Source of the DNA: Caldifarciminota bacterium
GTDB lineage: Bacteria; WOR-3; Hydrothermia; UBA1063; CAJXJZ01
DNA length: 28,804 bases
Assembly (NCBI GenBank): GCA_027073945.1
Contig: JALTEL010000137.1
Span: forward strand, 1 to 28,804
Direction of reading: 5' to 3'
Position numbers and translations under genes: made by a program. Below, one piece after another: positions 7,359-16,741 of the stretch (positions are counted from its first letter, which is position 1; each line of letters opens with the position of its first letter). Under the pieces are notes generated by a model that saw nothing but the letters and a program-made list of their open reading frames with translations, did no database searches and had not been told where the DNA came from.

Positions 7359-9216
7359 GCCCTGAACCTATTAATTTTTTATAAATCTCAATCGGGTATA
7401 TATCAAGTGATTCTACCCAGTATGAAAGTTTATTGACCCTTTCCTTTTCATCTTCGGGCATTTTCAGTGGTCTGCCGCGGGCATCAACAATAATGCCTGC
7501 AACACCACCTTCAAGTTTGCCTTCCCATGTTTTTCCTGGACCTGCTCCGATATCCACGCCCTTTTCGGGTTCAATAACAGCATCGGCTTTTAACCCAACA
7601 CCAAGGGGTATTTTAAACATTTCACCTGCTTTTACTTCTCTGTCAACTTTCTCTCCATCAGGCTTTGTAATATGCAAGTGCATTACCGTTTTGCCAGTCT
7701 TAAATTCTTTAGATGAAACAGGTACAACAGAAGCTCCGAGTCTTATCAAGCAGTCTCTGTCAAAAACCTCTGTAGCGGCTTCTTCATGGACCTTTGAAAG
7801 TACACCGAGATGCGGCATCATGAAAATGGAATCCACTGTAAGCATTGTAATACCCTGAGGTTGAAATGAATCCAGCATCATCAACGCCGATTGAACTCTT
7901 CGCGGAGCGTGTGACAGTGCACCTCCTGAGCCTATTATAAGAGAGAGTCCCATCATATCAACAATAGTTGCACCTGTAAGTTTCTGTGAAAATGCATCCG
8001 ATATGACCCTTGCCTGTTGAACACCTTTTAAACCCACAGCCATAGTTTTATGATGCTCAAAGGCAAGCCTTAATGCTTCTCTTGCAATTGCCTGTTCAAT
8101 AATCAATTCCTCAAGAGTCTGCGGGATGGTGGTTGGCCTTATCATTTTGTTCCTTATTCTGTTCTTCAATTCCGAAGGAGATATGTGAAATGGAATCCAA
8201 CGCATAATGTTTTTGACACCTGCTTCAACAAGTACATTGGATATGGAATAGCTCATACCCAGATTTGCCGAGACAGTTCTGTTAAAAACAGGCTCACCTT
8301 TAGATATATTCTTAAAAACTGAGAACACATCTGTCGTAGCTCCGCCTATATCAACTCCAAGCACTTCAATATCATTTTTTCTTCCTACCTGTTCAACCAA
8401 CAGACCAACTGCCCCTGGGGTGGGCATTATCTCGGCATCAGTCCATGACATCAACTTTTTGTAACCCGGGGCATGCTGCATAACATGTTCCATAAACTGC
8501 CTGTGAATTTCACTCCTTGCAGGGACAAGGTTCTCATTCTCCAGTACAGGTCTTATGTTATCAACTATAACAAGCGCTACTTTATCACCTAAAACTCTTT
8601 TAATATCTTCCCTTGCGTCCTTGTTCCCTGCATAAATAACAGGCAGCTTGTAGCCTACACCGAACCTCGGTCTTGGGTCGGCAGCAGCGACCAATTCCGC
8701 AAGCTCTATAACATGCTTTTTCGTACCACCATCAATACCGCCAGCCAGAAGTACCATATCAGGGCGCAATTTTCTTATGAGTTCAACACGCTCGTGTGGT
8801 TTCCTTCCGTCATTGGATGCGATTACATCCATAACAATGGCTCCTGCACCCAGAGCAGCCCTTTGAGCACTTTCTGCCGTCATCTGTCTGACAACCCCAA
8901 TAACCAGCATCTGCAGTCCACCACCTGCTGACGAAGTTGAAACATATACATCAACACCTGTTTTTTGATCTTTCATGGGTTTTATAATCTTTTCGCCCTC
9001 AAGAAAGCTGATATCTGCAAGTTCTTCCACTTCTCTGAAAGAATTTAAAACACCTTTTGTTACATCTTCAAAAGGTGCCTCAACAGTTGTCGGAGCTTCA
9101 CCCCTTGTCATAAGTCTGTAACTTCCCTGTTCATTTTTCTCTATAAGTATTGCCTTTGTGGTTGTGCTACCGCAATCTGTTGCAATAACCCTATTAATAC
9201 TACTTTTATCGATCAC
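7348..9216 (-). CDS. MutL/GlmL-type ATPase, putative reactivase of a B12-dependent mutase
   Basis: The 622-residue protein belongs to the ASKHA (actin/Hsp70/sugar kinase) ATPase group. It has a phosphate-1 loop at 14-21 (DCGSTTTK) and a second at about 286-296 (GVDIGGATTDV), plus Gly-rich segments such as STSSAGGGL and LLAGGIDGG. Overall it matches the glutamate-mutase-L/GlmL family, whose genes usually accompany coenzyme B12-dependent aminomutases or glutamate mutase and are thought to chaperone or reactivate them. No mutase subunit is in this window, which is unusual. The start is GTG at 9216, behind a strong AAAGGAGG. It overlaps the L7Ae-like gene upstream and the sigma gene downstream by 11 bases each, so its expression is tied to the dksA-gyrA operon. 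Confidence 0.8.
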   Translation of the reverse strand: MIDKSSINRVIATDCGSTTTKAILIEKNEQGSYRLMTRGEAPTTVEAPFEDVTKGVLNSFREVEELADISFLEGEKIIKPMKDQKTGVDVYVSTSSAGGGLQMLVIGVVRQMTAESAQRAALGAGAIVMDVIASNDGRKPHERVELIRKLRPDMVLLAGGIDGGTKKHVIELAELVAAADPRPRFGVGYKLPVIYAGNKDAREDIKRVLGDKVALVIVDNIRPVLENENLVPARSEIHRQFMEHVMQHAPGYKKLMSWTDAEIMPTPGAVGLLVEQVGRKNDIEVLGVDIGGATTDVFSVFKNISKGEPVFNRTVSANLGMSYSISNVLVEAGVKNIMRWIPFHISPSELKNRIRNKMIRPTTIPQTLEELIIEQAIAREALRLAFEHHKTMAVGLKGVQQARVISDAFSQKLTGATIVDMMGLSLIIGSGGALSHAPRRVQSALMMLDSFQPQGITMLTVDSIFMMPHLGVLSKVHEEAATEVFDRDCLIRLGASVVPVSSKEFKTGKTVMHLHITKPDGEKVDREVKAGEMFKIPLGVGLKADAVIEPEKGVDIGAGPGKTWEGKLEGGVAGIIVDARGRPLKMPEDEKERVNKLSYWVESLDIYPIEIYKKLIGSGLAK

Positions 9217-9511
9217 TTTTTTCCTCCTTTTCCATGATAAGCTCTACAAACTTTTTTGAAATCCCAATTACAACAAAATTTTTACCTCCAATTATCTTAT
9301 TCAAAAATTCCTTATCCTTTCCCATGTATAAAATTTTATGCTCTTTTTCAAAAATATTCAAGAGCTTTTGCCTTTCTCCATAAGACATATCACTGGCAAG
9401 TATGACAAGACCAATTTTTTGAATGTGTCGCAAGACATCTTTTCTGCCCTTGTACATACCGTTCGCTCTTTTTAACAGACCAAAATTTCTCCATTTTATC
9501 TTCACCGCCAT
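9206..9511 (-). CDS. L7Ae/YlxQ-like putative RNA-binding protein
   Basis: This 101-residue protein fits the ribosomal L7Ae/L30e/YlxQ fold in length and pattern. It has an FGLLKRANGMYKGRKDVLRH helix-turn segment, a buried strand GLVILASDMSYG, and C-terminal strands KNFVVIGISKKF. Members bind kink-turn RNA, and bacterial forms such as YlxQ or YbxF associate with ribosomes or structured RNA. The target here is unknown. The gene overlaps rseP by 10 bases and the mutL-like gene by 11, so it is translated within the dksA operon rather than in the nusA-infB setting where ylxQ often lies. Similarity is by pattern only, and individual RNA-contacting residues cannot be assigned with confidence. Confidence 0.65.
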   Translation of the reverse strand: MAVKIKWRNFGLLKRANGMYKGRKDVLRHIQKIGLVILASDMSYGERQKLLNIFEKEHKILYMGKDKEFLNKIIGGKNFVVIGISKKFVELIMEKEEKSDR

Positions 9512-10785
9512 ATTCTCTGTATATCAAAAAAGGTAACCATTAACATGAATATTATCAGCATGGCAAAGCCTACAATTTGCACCCATTCAACAATTTCCTT
9601 TTTAATTGGTTTCTTGAACAGCGCTTCAATGGAAAAGGTGAATATGTGAAATCCATCAAGTGCAGGAAACGGTATGAGATTCAAAAGAAAAAGGTTAATT
9701 GAAAGAACTGCTGAAAGATTTAGTAGATTTGAAACGAGCATTTTGAAAGTAAAGCCGTAACTTTCCGAAGTCTTTACCATTTTTCCGACAGCTATAAATC
9801 CGCCCAGATTTTTCACAGATGTTTTACCACTTATTAGCTGGTAAAGAAACTTTCCAATCATCACCGTAACATAATAGCTTTTCTTAAAAGAAAGCATTAC
9901 GGATTTAGAAAATGAGAAACGCACGGTTTTTGAATAGGAAACGACTCCTATTCTTCCTATAATATTGTTCTTTGATATAGCAAGTTTTTCCGGCACGACT
10001 CTGAGATTCAAAAACACAGAATCCCTTTTCACCGTGAAAAGCAATGTATCATCGGGATGTTTGCGAACAATTTCACCCATCTGCTCAAAAGATATTATGT
10101 TTATGCCGTTTATTTTTACAACAGTATCGCCTTCTCGCAGTCCATATCTGTATGCTGCACCGGACTTATCAAGGCCCTGAATCACAGGAGGTACATACGG
10201 CTCAATTCCAAGATTTGTCAGAGAATCCGGCACAAAAGCTATCTGCTCTACATGGCCATTCCGCAGTACTTCAACATAGTTACTATCTTTCTCATTTAAT
10301 CTTTCGTAAAAATCAATCCAGGAGGAAAAGGGCTTATTATTGACAGAGAGTATGCTATCTCCTGTTTTAAAACCCGACTCAAAAGCTATTGTCCCTTTTT
10401 CTATTTTTCCCATTCTACCACTTTTAGTAGAGGGATAACCAACAAACCAATAAATTGCAAAAAATGCAAAGAGTGCATATATAAGGTTAAAAATTGGGCC
10501 GGCTGATACAATAGAAACCTTTTGGTAATATTTTTTCCCTAAAAAATCATCTTTTTCATAGTGTTCCTTGGGGTCCGAACCTGCCATTTTTACAAATCCG
10601 CCAAAGGGAATTGAGCGAAGACTTATTATTTCACCGTTTTTCTCCCATTTGTGAAGCGGAGGGCCAAAACCTATGGAAAACTCAAGCACCCTGACTCCAC
10701 AGAGTTTAGCTATAAGATAATGACCACCTTCATGCACAACAACAAGGACAGAAATAAGAATAAGAGTAATTAAAACTGTTTGCAT
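9502..10785 (-). CDS. rseP: RseP/RIP-type site-2 zinc metalloprotease
   Basis: This 427-residue membrane protein has the zinc motif HEGGH at H18-H22, with E19 as catalytic base, inside the first membrane helix. A GFGPP/FGGFVKMAG membrane-reentrant region follows. Two PDZ domains lie at about 115-190 (GTIAFESGFKTGDSILSV) and 190-265 (GAAYRYGLREGDTVVKINGI). The third metal ligand is probably D377 in NLIPFPALDG, near the C-terminal helices. The family cleaves single-pass membrane proteins, classically anti-sigma factors such as RseA, and clears signal peptides. It begins 18 bases after the DUF5683-like gene and overlaps the L7Ae-like gene. A sigma factor is encoded three genes downstream, but no anti-sigma factor is seen, so the substrate is unknown. 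Confidence 0.9.
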   Translation of the reverse strand: MQTVLITLILISVLVVVHEGGHYLIAKLCGVRVLEFSIGFGPPLHKWEKNGEIISLRSIPFGGFVKMAGSDPKEHYEKDDFLGKKYYQKVSIVSAGPIFNLIYALFAFFAIYWFVGYPSTKSGRMGKIEKGTIAFESGFKTGDSILSVNNKPFSSWIDFYERLNEKDSNYVEVLRNGHVEQIAFVPDSLTNLGIEPYVPPVIQGLDKSGAAYRYGLREGDTVVKINGINIISFEQMGEIVRKHPDDTLLFTVKRDSVFLNLRVVPEKLAISKNNIIGRIGVVSYSKTVRFSFSKSVMLSFKKSYYVTVMIGKFLYQLISGKTSVKNLGGFIAVGKMVKTSESYGFTFKMLVSNLLNLSAVLSINLFLLNLIPFPALDGFHIFTFSIEALFKKPIKKEIVEWVQIVGFAMLIIFMLMVTFFDIQRIWR

Positions 10786-10803
10786 TTCAAAGATTTTTCA
10801 AAC

Positions 10804-11418
10804 TCAGAATCTTACGCTGACAGTTGTTTTCCAATACCCCGGTGCAAACGTTGAATGAAGTTCCATATTCTTTTTCTTAAGTAATTTGGCCGTTATGAAC
10901 CCATCAACTGCCGAAGACAGATGATTGGTGAGTATAATACCCAGAATTGTAAGTCTATTATTCAATACCTGTCTGTAATGCTTTCTTTCATCCTGATATT
11001 TATAAAAATCTGATTTAGAATCCCATGCCCATTTGAGAGTGGTTAATTTGTTTTCACTTACATATTTATCCTGCTCTCCCGGATTGTCTGGATATATCTG
11101 TCGTGCTTCTCTGTAAAGATTCTCAAGGTATTCATCGCTTGAATAATATTTCTCCAACAGATCAACGATGCTTTCATCAGTCACATAATTGCCTGTGGCA
11201 TGCGCATGCAAAAATGTAATGTAAGAATTCCTCACACTACTTGCATATCTGGATGTATAAAAATAGGCAAGAGCACCTGCTACGTCCGCAGAAAGATAGG
11301 CATATCCCCTTGCAGATTTGTTTTGAATATGCCACAAACCTGGAATCACAAGATTTTCAAAGAATGCGGTTTTGGGGGTTGTGGCAAATGCAGACAAAAT
11401 AAGAACAAATTTAATCAA
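10804..11418 (-). CDS. Exported or membrane protein, DUF5683-like
   Basis: The 204-residue product begins with a hydrophobic leader ([11 protein letters not shown]), then [16 protein letters not shown], resembling the LxPGxGQ start of DUF5683-type envelope proteins. Further conserved-looking elements are [12 protein letters not shown], the Arg/Tyr-rich [14 protein letters not shown] and [15 protein letters not shown] near the end, with two or three membrane helices likely. Such proteins are found in the envelopes of FCB bacteria and have no known biochemical role. The start is TTG; it overlaps the gyrA stop codon and is preceded by GGAGGAGGAG within the end of gyrA, so translational coupling to gyrA is likely. 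The assignment rests on a remembered pattern and is moderate. Confidence 0.6.
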   Translation of the reverse strand: MIKFVLILSAFATTPKTAFFENLVIPGLWHIQNKSARGYAYLSADVAGALAYFYTSRYASSVRNSYITFLHAHATGNYVTDESIVDLLEKYYSSDEYLENLYREARQIYPDNPGEQDKYVSENKLTTLKWAWDSKSDFYKYQDERKHYRQVLNNRLTILGIILTNHLSSAVDGFITAKLLKKKNMELHSTFAPGYWKTTVSVRF

Positions 11419-13850
11419 AACATCTCCTCCTCCTCTACGGATGATTTTTCTATGATTTCCATATCAACTATTTTATCATTTCTCCTAATCTTCATCAGTT
11501 TAACACCACGGGCATATCTCCCAAGTTTGCTTACATCATCGGACTTCAGCTTTATAACACTACCATTTCTGGTAAGTAATATCAAATAATCTCCGCTACC
11601 AGTAATAGCAACACTTATGAGTTTCCCGGTATTTTTGCTGAGCTTGATTAATTTTACACCTTGAGACCCTCTGTGTGTTTGACGAATCTTTTGAGGTTCA
11701 ATCTTCTTACCATATCCGTTCTCGGTAACAAGAATGAGTTTTTTACCGGGTTTAACAACCGACATCGATACAACAGACTCTTCCTGTTTAACTTTAATAC
11801 CTCTTACACCTCTTGCATACCTGCTCATCGGCCTTATTTCGGATTCATCAAATCTTATGCCATATCCTGAGTCTTTTGCAACTACAATTTGCTCATTCCC
11901 ATCTGTAAGTGTAACATCGACAATTTTATCATCCTCCCTCATGCGCAATGCAATTATGCCGGATTTCCCTGCATACCTGTAGTGGTTCAGCAGGGTTTTC
12001 TTAAGATAGCCCTTTTTTGATATAACGGACACATATTTTTCCTCTTCAAAATCAGGGACAGGTATTATAAAGCGTATCAGTTCATCTTTTTGCAGTCTGA
12101 TAAAGCCTTTTATAGGTCTTCCTTTTGTACGCAGGGAAGCCTCTGGCAGGTCATAAGCCTTTAAACTGAAGGCTCTTCCGAGGTTGCTAACGAGTAAAAT
12201 GTTATCATGCGAATTGCACTTAAACACGCCTATGGGGAAATCATCTTCATATGTTACAATGCCGTTCTTTCCCGTGCCACCTCTGCCCTGGCTTTTGTAC
12301 ATCTTTTCCGAAGTCCTTTTGACATAACCTCTGTAAGTCAGAGTTATAACAACTTCTTCTCTTGGAATAAGGTCTTCAATATTGAAAGAACCGGGCTCTG
12401 CATCTATTATGGTTGTCCGCCTATTATCACCAAATTGCTTTTTCACATCAAGAAGCTCTTCCTTCATAAGGGACCTTAAAAGCTCCCTGCTCTCAAGAAT
12501 ACTTCTCAATCTGGCGATTTCCTTGATAAGTGTTTCATATTCGCTTTCGATTCGGTTTCTGTCCAGACGCGTGAGATTTCCGAGTTTCATATCCAGAATG
12601 GCTTTGGCCTGTGCTTCGCTAAGTCCGAAAGACTTCATAAGTTTTGTTCTGGCTTCATTCTGGTCATGAGATTCCTTTATAAGCTGGATAATTTCATCAA
12701 TGTGGTCGAGTGCTATTTTAAAACCTTCAAGAATATGCGCCCGCTGGGAGGCTTTTCTGAGTCTAAACTTTGTTCTTTTGGTAAGTACATCCTCTCTATG
12801 TGCAATATACAGACTCATAACCTCTTTCAAATTCAACACTCTGGGAACACCGTTTACAAGAGCCAGCATAATTGTTCCAAATGTAACTTGAAGAGAGGTA
12901 TGTATATAAAGCTTATTCAGGATAAGTTCCGGGTCATAGCCTTTTTTAATCTCTATTACCACTCTTATGCCTCTTCTATCTGATTCGTCACGCAGGTCTT
13001 GTATCCCTTCTATTCTTTTATCCTTTGCAAGACGTGCTATTTTTTCAATAACTGAAGATTTATTGACCTGATAGGGAATTTCAGTAACAACTATTTTTAC
13101 CCTTTTTTTATCCTCTTCAAAATGTGTCTTAGCCCTCACGACTATCTTTCCACGACCTGTCGTATATGCTTCTCTTATCCCGCTTCTTCCCATAATTTCG
13201 GCACCTGTGGGGAAATCAGGTCCTTTAACTATTTCCAGCAACTCTGATACATCCGCTTCAGGCTTATCGATTAAGAAAATGAGGCCATCGACAACTTCAT
13301 TCAGGTTGTGCGGAGGTATGTTAGTTGCCATACCAACTGCAATGCCCGAGGAACCATTGACAAGCAAGCCCGGGAATTTTGAAGGCAGCACTGCTGGTTC
13401 CTGCAGCCTTCCATCAAAATTAGGTACAAAATCAACAGTTTCTTCATCTATATCTGCCAACAAGGCCATCGCACTATGAGCAAGCCTGGCTTCTGTATAT
13501 CTATACGCTGCAGGCGGGTCTCCGTCTATTGAGCCGAAATTTCCCTGTCCCTGCACAAGCGGGTACCTAAGGGAAAAATTCTGTGCCATTCTGACAAGTG
13601 CATCATATACTGCTTTATCTCCATGAGGGTGAAATTTACCTATGACTTCTCCGACCACAGTTGCAGATTTTCTGAAAGGTTTATTGGGGAACAATCCGAC
13701 TTCTTTCATTGCAAACAGAATTCTTCTTTGAACAGGTTTTAAGCCATCTTTTACATCAGGAAGTGCTCTGCTAACAATAACACTCATTGCATAATCAATA
13801 TACGACGAGCGCATCTCCTCTTCTAACAGAGTGTCATGAATAGGGGTCAT
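11415..13850 (-). CDS. gyrA: DNA gyrase subunit A
   Basis: The 811-residue protein carries the breakage-reunion domain from [19 protein letters not shown] onward, with the catalytic tyrosine Y118 ([10 protein letters not shown]). A C-terminal six-bladed DNA-wrapping domain starts near 490. The GyrA box at 521-527 reads QGRGGTG instead of the usual QRRGGKG, but still marks it as gyrase rather than topoisomerase IV. In the quinolone-contact segment [11 protein letters not shown]79 occupies the position of E. coli Ser83, and D83 that of Asp87. The tail is acidic (SVEEEEMF). It overlaps the dksA-like gene by 4 bases (ATGA) and the next gene by 4 (TTGA). gyrB is not in the window. Confidence 0.95.
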   Translation of the reverse strand: MTPIHDTLLEEEMRSSYIDYAMSVIVSRALPDVKDGLKPVQRRILFAMKEVGLFPNKPFRKSATVVGEVIGKFHPHGDKAVYDALVRMAQNFSLRYPLVQGQGNFGSIDGDPPAAYRYTEARLAHSAMALLADIDEETVDFVPNFDGRLQEPAVLPSKFPGLLVNGSSGIAVGMATNIPPHNLNEVVDGLIFLIDKPEADVSELLEIVKGPDFPTGAEIMGRSGIREAYTTGRGKIVVRAKTHFEEDKKRVKIVVTEIPYQVNKSSVIEKIARLAKDKRIEGIQDLRDESDRRGIRVVIEIKKGYDPELILNKLYIHTSLQVTFGTIMLALVNGVPRVLNLKEVMSLYIAHREDVLTKRTKFRLRKASQRAHILEGFKIALDHIDEIIQLIKESHDQNEARTKLMKSFGLSEAQAKAILDMKLGNLTRLDRNRIESEYETLIKEIARLRSILESRELLRSLMKEELLDVKKQFGDNRRTTIIDAEPGSFNIEDLIPREEVVITLTYRGYVKRTSEKMYKSQGRGGTGKNGIVTYEDDFPIGVFKCNSHDNILLVSNLGRAFSLKAYDLPEASLRTKGRPIKGFIRLQKDELIRFIIPVPDFEEEKYVSVISKKGYLKKTLLNHYRYAGKSGIIALRMREDDKIVDVTLTDGNEQIVVAKDSGYGIRFDESEIRPMSRYARGVRGIKVKQEESVVSMSVVKPGKKLILVTENGYGKKIEPQKIRQTHRGSQGVKLIKLSKNTGKLISVAITGSGDYLILLTRNGSVIKLKSDDVSKLGRYARGVKLMKIRRNDKIVDMEIIEKSSVEEEEMF

Positions 13851-14194
13851 AAAGTTTTACTGTTTTTCATTGCACATGCTGCACAATACCTCGTCCAGGG
13901 CAAAAGTTCAAGCCTCTCCATTTCAATAGGCTTGCCGCAGTTTTCACAAACACCGTATTTACCCTGATCCATCTTTTTGATAGCATGTTCAATTTCTTTT
14001 AATGTGACCAATTTTTTTCTGGACTTTATGGAAAAATTATTTTCCATTCTCGTAACATATGCCCAATCTTCTAAGTCTTTGGGAGAACTCCAATCTTCTC
14101 CTATTTTTCCCTCGGTATCCAATTGGGATTTCAGATATTTTTCTATCTCGGTCTTCTCCTTTATCAATCTCTTCCTTAAGCTTGCAAAGTTCAT
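13847..14194 (-). CDS. DksA/TraR-family zinc-finger transcription factor
   Basis: The 115-residue protein has an N-terminal coiled coil and a C4 zinc finger made by C83, C86, C104 and C107 ([18 protein letters not shown], then YCAAC). The coiled-coil tip motif DxxDxA, which reaches into the RNA polymerase secondary channel in DksA, appears as D40-LE-D43-W-A45. Family members modulate polymerase, often with ppGpp. A strong AAGGAGGTG precedes the ATG. It is the first gene of a seven-gene operon that includes gyrA and a sigma factor, and its start lies about 18 bases after the predicted transcription start. The DksA-versus-TraR distinction cannot be settled from sequence alone; length and tip motif lean to DksA. 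Confidence 0.85.
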   Translation of the reverse strand: MNFASLRKRLIKEKTEIEKYLKSQLDTEGKIGEDWSSPKDLEDWAYVTRMENNFSIKSRKKLVTLKEIEHAIKKMDQGKYGVCENCGKPIEMERLELLPWTRYCAACAMKNSKTL

Positions 14195-14218
14195 TTACAC
14201 CTCCTTAGAAACCTCAGA

Positions 14219-14247
14219 ATTATAAACCTGAAGACCTGTTTGTTCAA
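14219..14247 (-). promoter_or_regulatory. Promoter of the dksA-gyrA-sigma operon
   Basis: On the minus strand TTGAAC (14242-14247), a 17-base spacer and TATAAT (14219-14224) give a strong sigma-70 promoter. The leader is about 18 bases and contains AAGGAGGTG. No other comparable promoter is obvious between here and 6516, where the operon ends. Confidence 0.8.
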
Positions 14248-14401
14248 CAAAGGGCTTGTAACTATGGTAAAAATACACAAAAAGGTTGGAATGCAATTTG
14301 ACAATAAAAAATGACATTGAATTTATATCAGTGTAAGTTAAACAAATCAAACAATAAAAGCCGCTTTAGCTGGTAATGGCAAAATTTATACATCCCATTG
14401 T
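14248..14401. other. AT-rich intergenic stretch between dksA and DUF2007 genes
   Basis: I see no open frame or convincing terminator here. A plus-strand TTGACA at 14298-14303 is followed by the weak -10 candidate TTATAT (14323-14328) at 19 bases, too loose to call a promoter. A small untranslated RNA cannot be ruled out. Confidence 0.3.
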
Positions 14402-14629
14402 TTAAATAAAATTTTCTCCCTTATGGGCATCTTTAATGATATTAAGTGCCCTCTCCACATACTCCCCTGGCACCATGACCTTAACCTTCCCAAGTCCGTC
14501 CATGGTAAAACCGTAGATCTTTGTAACTGCTTCATATTCAAGCTGTACGGGTATGCCCTCAAAATCAAAGCGGGTTTTTATCACCTGTGCTTCTTTCATA
14601 TCCGTAATATAAACGGCTGACCAGCTCAA
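14402..14629 (-). CDS. DUF2007-type small protein
   Basis: The 75-residue product fits the DUF2007 family: it starts SWSAVYITDMKEAQVIKTRF, continues with EGIPVQLEYEA and has a short C-terminal helix (ALNIIKDAHKG). The family resembles small PII-like or ACT-like folds and is called a putative signal-transducing protein, but no function is established. The start is TTG at 14629, since family members begin at this point and the only in-frame ATG removes the first strand. AAGGTAA lies upstream. It begins 2 bases after the stop of the Omp28-like gene, so it is probably cotranscribed and translationally coupled. Confidence 0.7.
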   Translation of the reverse strand: MSWSAVYITDMKEAQVIKTRFDFEGIPVQLEYEAVTKIYGFTMDGLGKVKVMVPGEYVERALNIIKDAHKGENFI

Positions 14630-14631
14630 AA

Positions 14632-16572
14632 TTACCTTGTAACCATGAACTTGATAAATTTCACAGCACCGCCCGGATTCCTGAGCACCGCAAAATAGAT
14701 GCCGCTTGCAATCTGCCCATCGTTTATTTTAAGTTGGCGTGTATGCAAGGTGTATGTTTTTACAAGCCTTCCTGACACACTGTAAATCGAGGCCTTCGCA
14801 TGCTCAAACTCAGCAGGTACGTTGAGAATTACCTTTCCTCTAAAAATGGCGGCTGCCGGAGCATCATCAATTTGTATATTGTTCTCATGCACATCACTGA
14901 TGCTGTAGCCCAGATAATTTAATACACGCCTCAGTATCTCCTGTTTTTTCACCGTGCCCGGACCAAAACCCTCAAAACCAAACGCAAAATAAACCACTCT
15001 TTTTACACTATCAGCATAAGCAATAGCTGCCACAGAATCACCTGTCGTATAGTAAAATACCGGTACAGCAGGAGAAATGGGCATAATAACATCCTTGGAA
15101 TACTGATTCATGGCACTGCCCTGACCTGTGAGATACATTGAATCATAACCCACTACATTTCCAGCTCCAATAACCCGTATAGATGAAATACCAGAAGATA
15201 CGAAATTCGCCCTAAGATAATCATTCAAAAAAGCACTCCCTGCAGTTGACTGACCTATGTTTTGCCCGGTTGCAAAAAGCCTACCTCCATTGTCAAGGAA
15301 ATTCTCCAGCAAAGCCATTTCAGCCGAATCCACGCAGGCGGAATCCGAGCCTGTGAAGTAAACAAGATATTTGTAATTCGGATACATGATCGGGAGTCCG
15401 CTGTCCTGCTCGCACTGATAATCATAATGAACATTAAGAGAATCCAGGTAAGGAACAATGTAATTTTTCAAAAGTTTATTTTTTGTATCATCAAGCACGA
15501 GAAGACTGTCCACTCCAACCTTTATATAGAATGTATCCACTTCTTGGAATTTTCCATTATCACAATACATCGACACGAAAAACGGAACAGTATGGGGCCT
15601 TGTTAATTTTGTGGCGCATGCCCTGGCGAGTATGTCTACAGAGCTCCCGACAGGAATCAAACTATAGGTAAATGAATTGTCAATTACACTGACATCAGGG
15701 TCATCTGTGTTAAACCAGATGTATGCATGTCTGGCCGTGTCATAAGGAGCTACATCGGTTATTCTCATTTTAAAAACAACCGTATCCCCCGGTTCAAATC
15801 GACCGTTATTATTCCCAGTTGAATCAGTATATGTAAAATCTGTAACGGCCAAATGCCCATAATCCACTTGTACCCTGCTTTTTTCCGCCTGATACACTTC
15901 CCTTGTATTATCATTCTGAACAAACGCAATAAAATAAACATTAGGTTCAACCCAGGAAGTATCTACGGCAAAATCCACAGTATCAACAAATGTCTGACCT
16001 GCCGAAATGTTGAGTACTTTCCCATCTGCATTGGGAAGCATCTCTCTCTGAACATAGCGTAAAATATCTCTGCTTTCCCAGTGGTACTTTATGGAATCTT
16101 CCACTACCGCATATCTTATTCTTGTGCCAGAAGGCATATCATTTTCGGCATACACGGAAACAATAGCTGTGGCTTTTCGCGTGTCCGACCTGTAGGAAAG
16201 AATTATGTTAATCTGGAGAGGAGATGCGCTGTCAATTCTCTGCATGTATGCATCACGGTAAGATGAATACACACCGTTCCATCCACCTTCAACCTTTGTT
16301 AGCCCATCGAAGTAAGCCGTCGGATAGCCAGCAAAATCAGGATAATAATACGCTCTTGTAATCGCATCATTATTTCTAAAAGGGTCTGAGGAAGAAGGAT
16401 GATTTTTCATAACAACAATGGAATCACCATAATTCATTTCAAGAGTATCAAGTCCATAAGAGGAATAGGGACAATAAGGGCACTGTGTCTCTGTAAAGAC
16501 CTCAACAAAAACTTTTCTCTGTGCGGCAAACAATGTTCCCGCGGCCAAAAGCGCAAATAACCATTTATACAT
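14632..16572 (-). CDS. Omp28-like thioredoxin-fold secreted protein with sorting domain
   Basis: The 646-residue protein has a signal peptide (MYKWLFALLAAGTLFAA) and then a thioredoxin-like domain at about 19-100, opening VFVEVFTETQCPYCPYSS with the CxxC pair C31/C34 and a GYPTAYFDG cis-proline-like segment. This resembles the Omp28-related family of Bacteroidetes. A CARDB-like beta domain at about 245-350 (NNGRFEPGDTVVFKMRI) follows. A flavodoxin/amidotransferase-like region lies at about 355-560 (LLENFLDNGGRLFATGQNIG). A sorting domain closes the protein: IYSVSGRLVKTY, then ASGIYFAVLRN and a basic end KFIKFMVTR. Export by a type 9-like route is likely. A disulfide or redox role is inferred from CxxC only. 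It has its own promoter and leads a two-gene unit with DUF2007. Confidence 0.8.
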   Translation of the reverse strand: MYKWLFALLAAGTLFAAQRKVFVEVFTETQCPYCPYSSYGLDTLEMNYGDSIVVMKNHPSSSDPFRNNDAITRAYYYPDFAGYPTAYFDGLTKVEGGWNGVYSSYRDAYMQRIDSASPLQINIILSYRSDTRKATAIVSVYAENDMPSGTRIRYAVVEDSIKYHWESRDILRYVQREMLPNADGKVLNISAGQTFVDTVDFAVDTSWVEPNVYFIAFVQNDNTREVYQAEKSRVQVDYGHLAVTDFTYTDSTGNNNGRFEPGDTVVFKMRITDVAPYDTARHAYIWFNTDDPDVSVIDNSFTYSLIPVGSSVDILARACATKLTRPHTVPFFVSMYCDNGKFQEVDTFYIKVGVDSLLVLDDTKNKLLKNYIVPYLDSLNVHYDYQCEQDSGLPIMYPNYKYLVYFTGSDSACVDSAEMALLENFLDNGGRLFATGQNIGQSTAGSAFLNDYLRANFVSSGISSIRVIGAGNVVGYDSMYLTGQGSAMNQYSKDVIMPISPAVPVFYYTTGDSVAAIAYADSVKRVVYFAFGFEGFGPGTVKKQEILRRVLNYLGYSISDVHENNIQIDDAPAAAIFRGKVILNVPAEFEHAKASIYSVSGRLVKTYTLHTRQLKINDGQIASGIYFAVLRNPGGAVKFIKFMVTR

Positions 16573-16596
16573 GTTTCCTCCTGTTTTATTATAATA

Positions 16597-16625
16597 ATTA
16601 TAAACTGTTCCGCCTGAAATAACAA
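16597..16625 (-). promoter_or_regulatory. Promoter of the Omp28-like/DUF2007 unit
   Basis: On the minus strand TTGTTA (16620-16625), a 17-base spacer and TATAAT (16597-16602) precede an ATG that has AGGAGG upstream. A second TATAAT follows a few bases later. It lacks the CTTGACANNTCGT sequence found in front of the other secreted-protein genes. Confidence 0.7.
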
Positions 16626-16684
16626 GTAATGGAAATTTCCCTTAATAAAAGAGGATAAACTTTATATGCTTTAATTAACAATAA

Positions 16685-16713
16685 TTGAAAAAGCGAAGCA
16701 ATTGATTTATAAT
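16685..16713 (+). promoter_or_regulatory. Promoter of the rnf operon
   Basis: TTGAAA (16685-16690), a 17-base spacer and TATAAT (16708-16713) precede the rnfC start at 16742. The leader is about 22 bases and contains AAAAAGGAG. It is divergent from the Omp28-like promoter, with about 60 bases between the two -35 boxes. I see no other clear promoter within the operon. Confidence 0.8.
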
Positions 16714-16741
16714 ACTAAAACTTACAAAAAGGAGCAGGAAT

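Noticed and set aside
7433..7858. Plus-strand open frame (141 codons) inside the mutL-like gene
   Set aside because: Ser/Pro/Thr-rich antisense shadow of a well conserved ATPase.
14298..14328. Plus-strand promoter for a small RNA between dksA and DUF2007
   Set aside because: TTGACA is present, but the best -10 is TTATAT at 19 bases; there is no ORF or clear terminator after it.
14340..14401. Intrinsic terminator downstream of the DUF2007 gene
   Set aside because: On the minus strand a GC-rich patch is followed by a short T-run, but the best stem is only about three base pairs.
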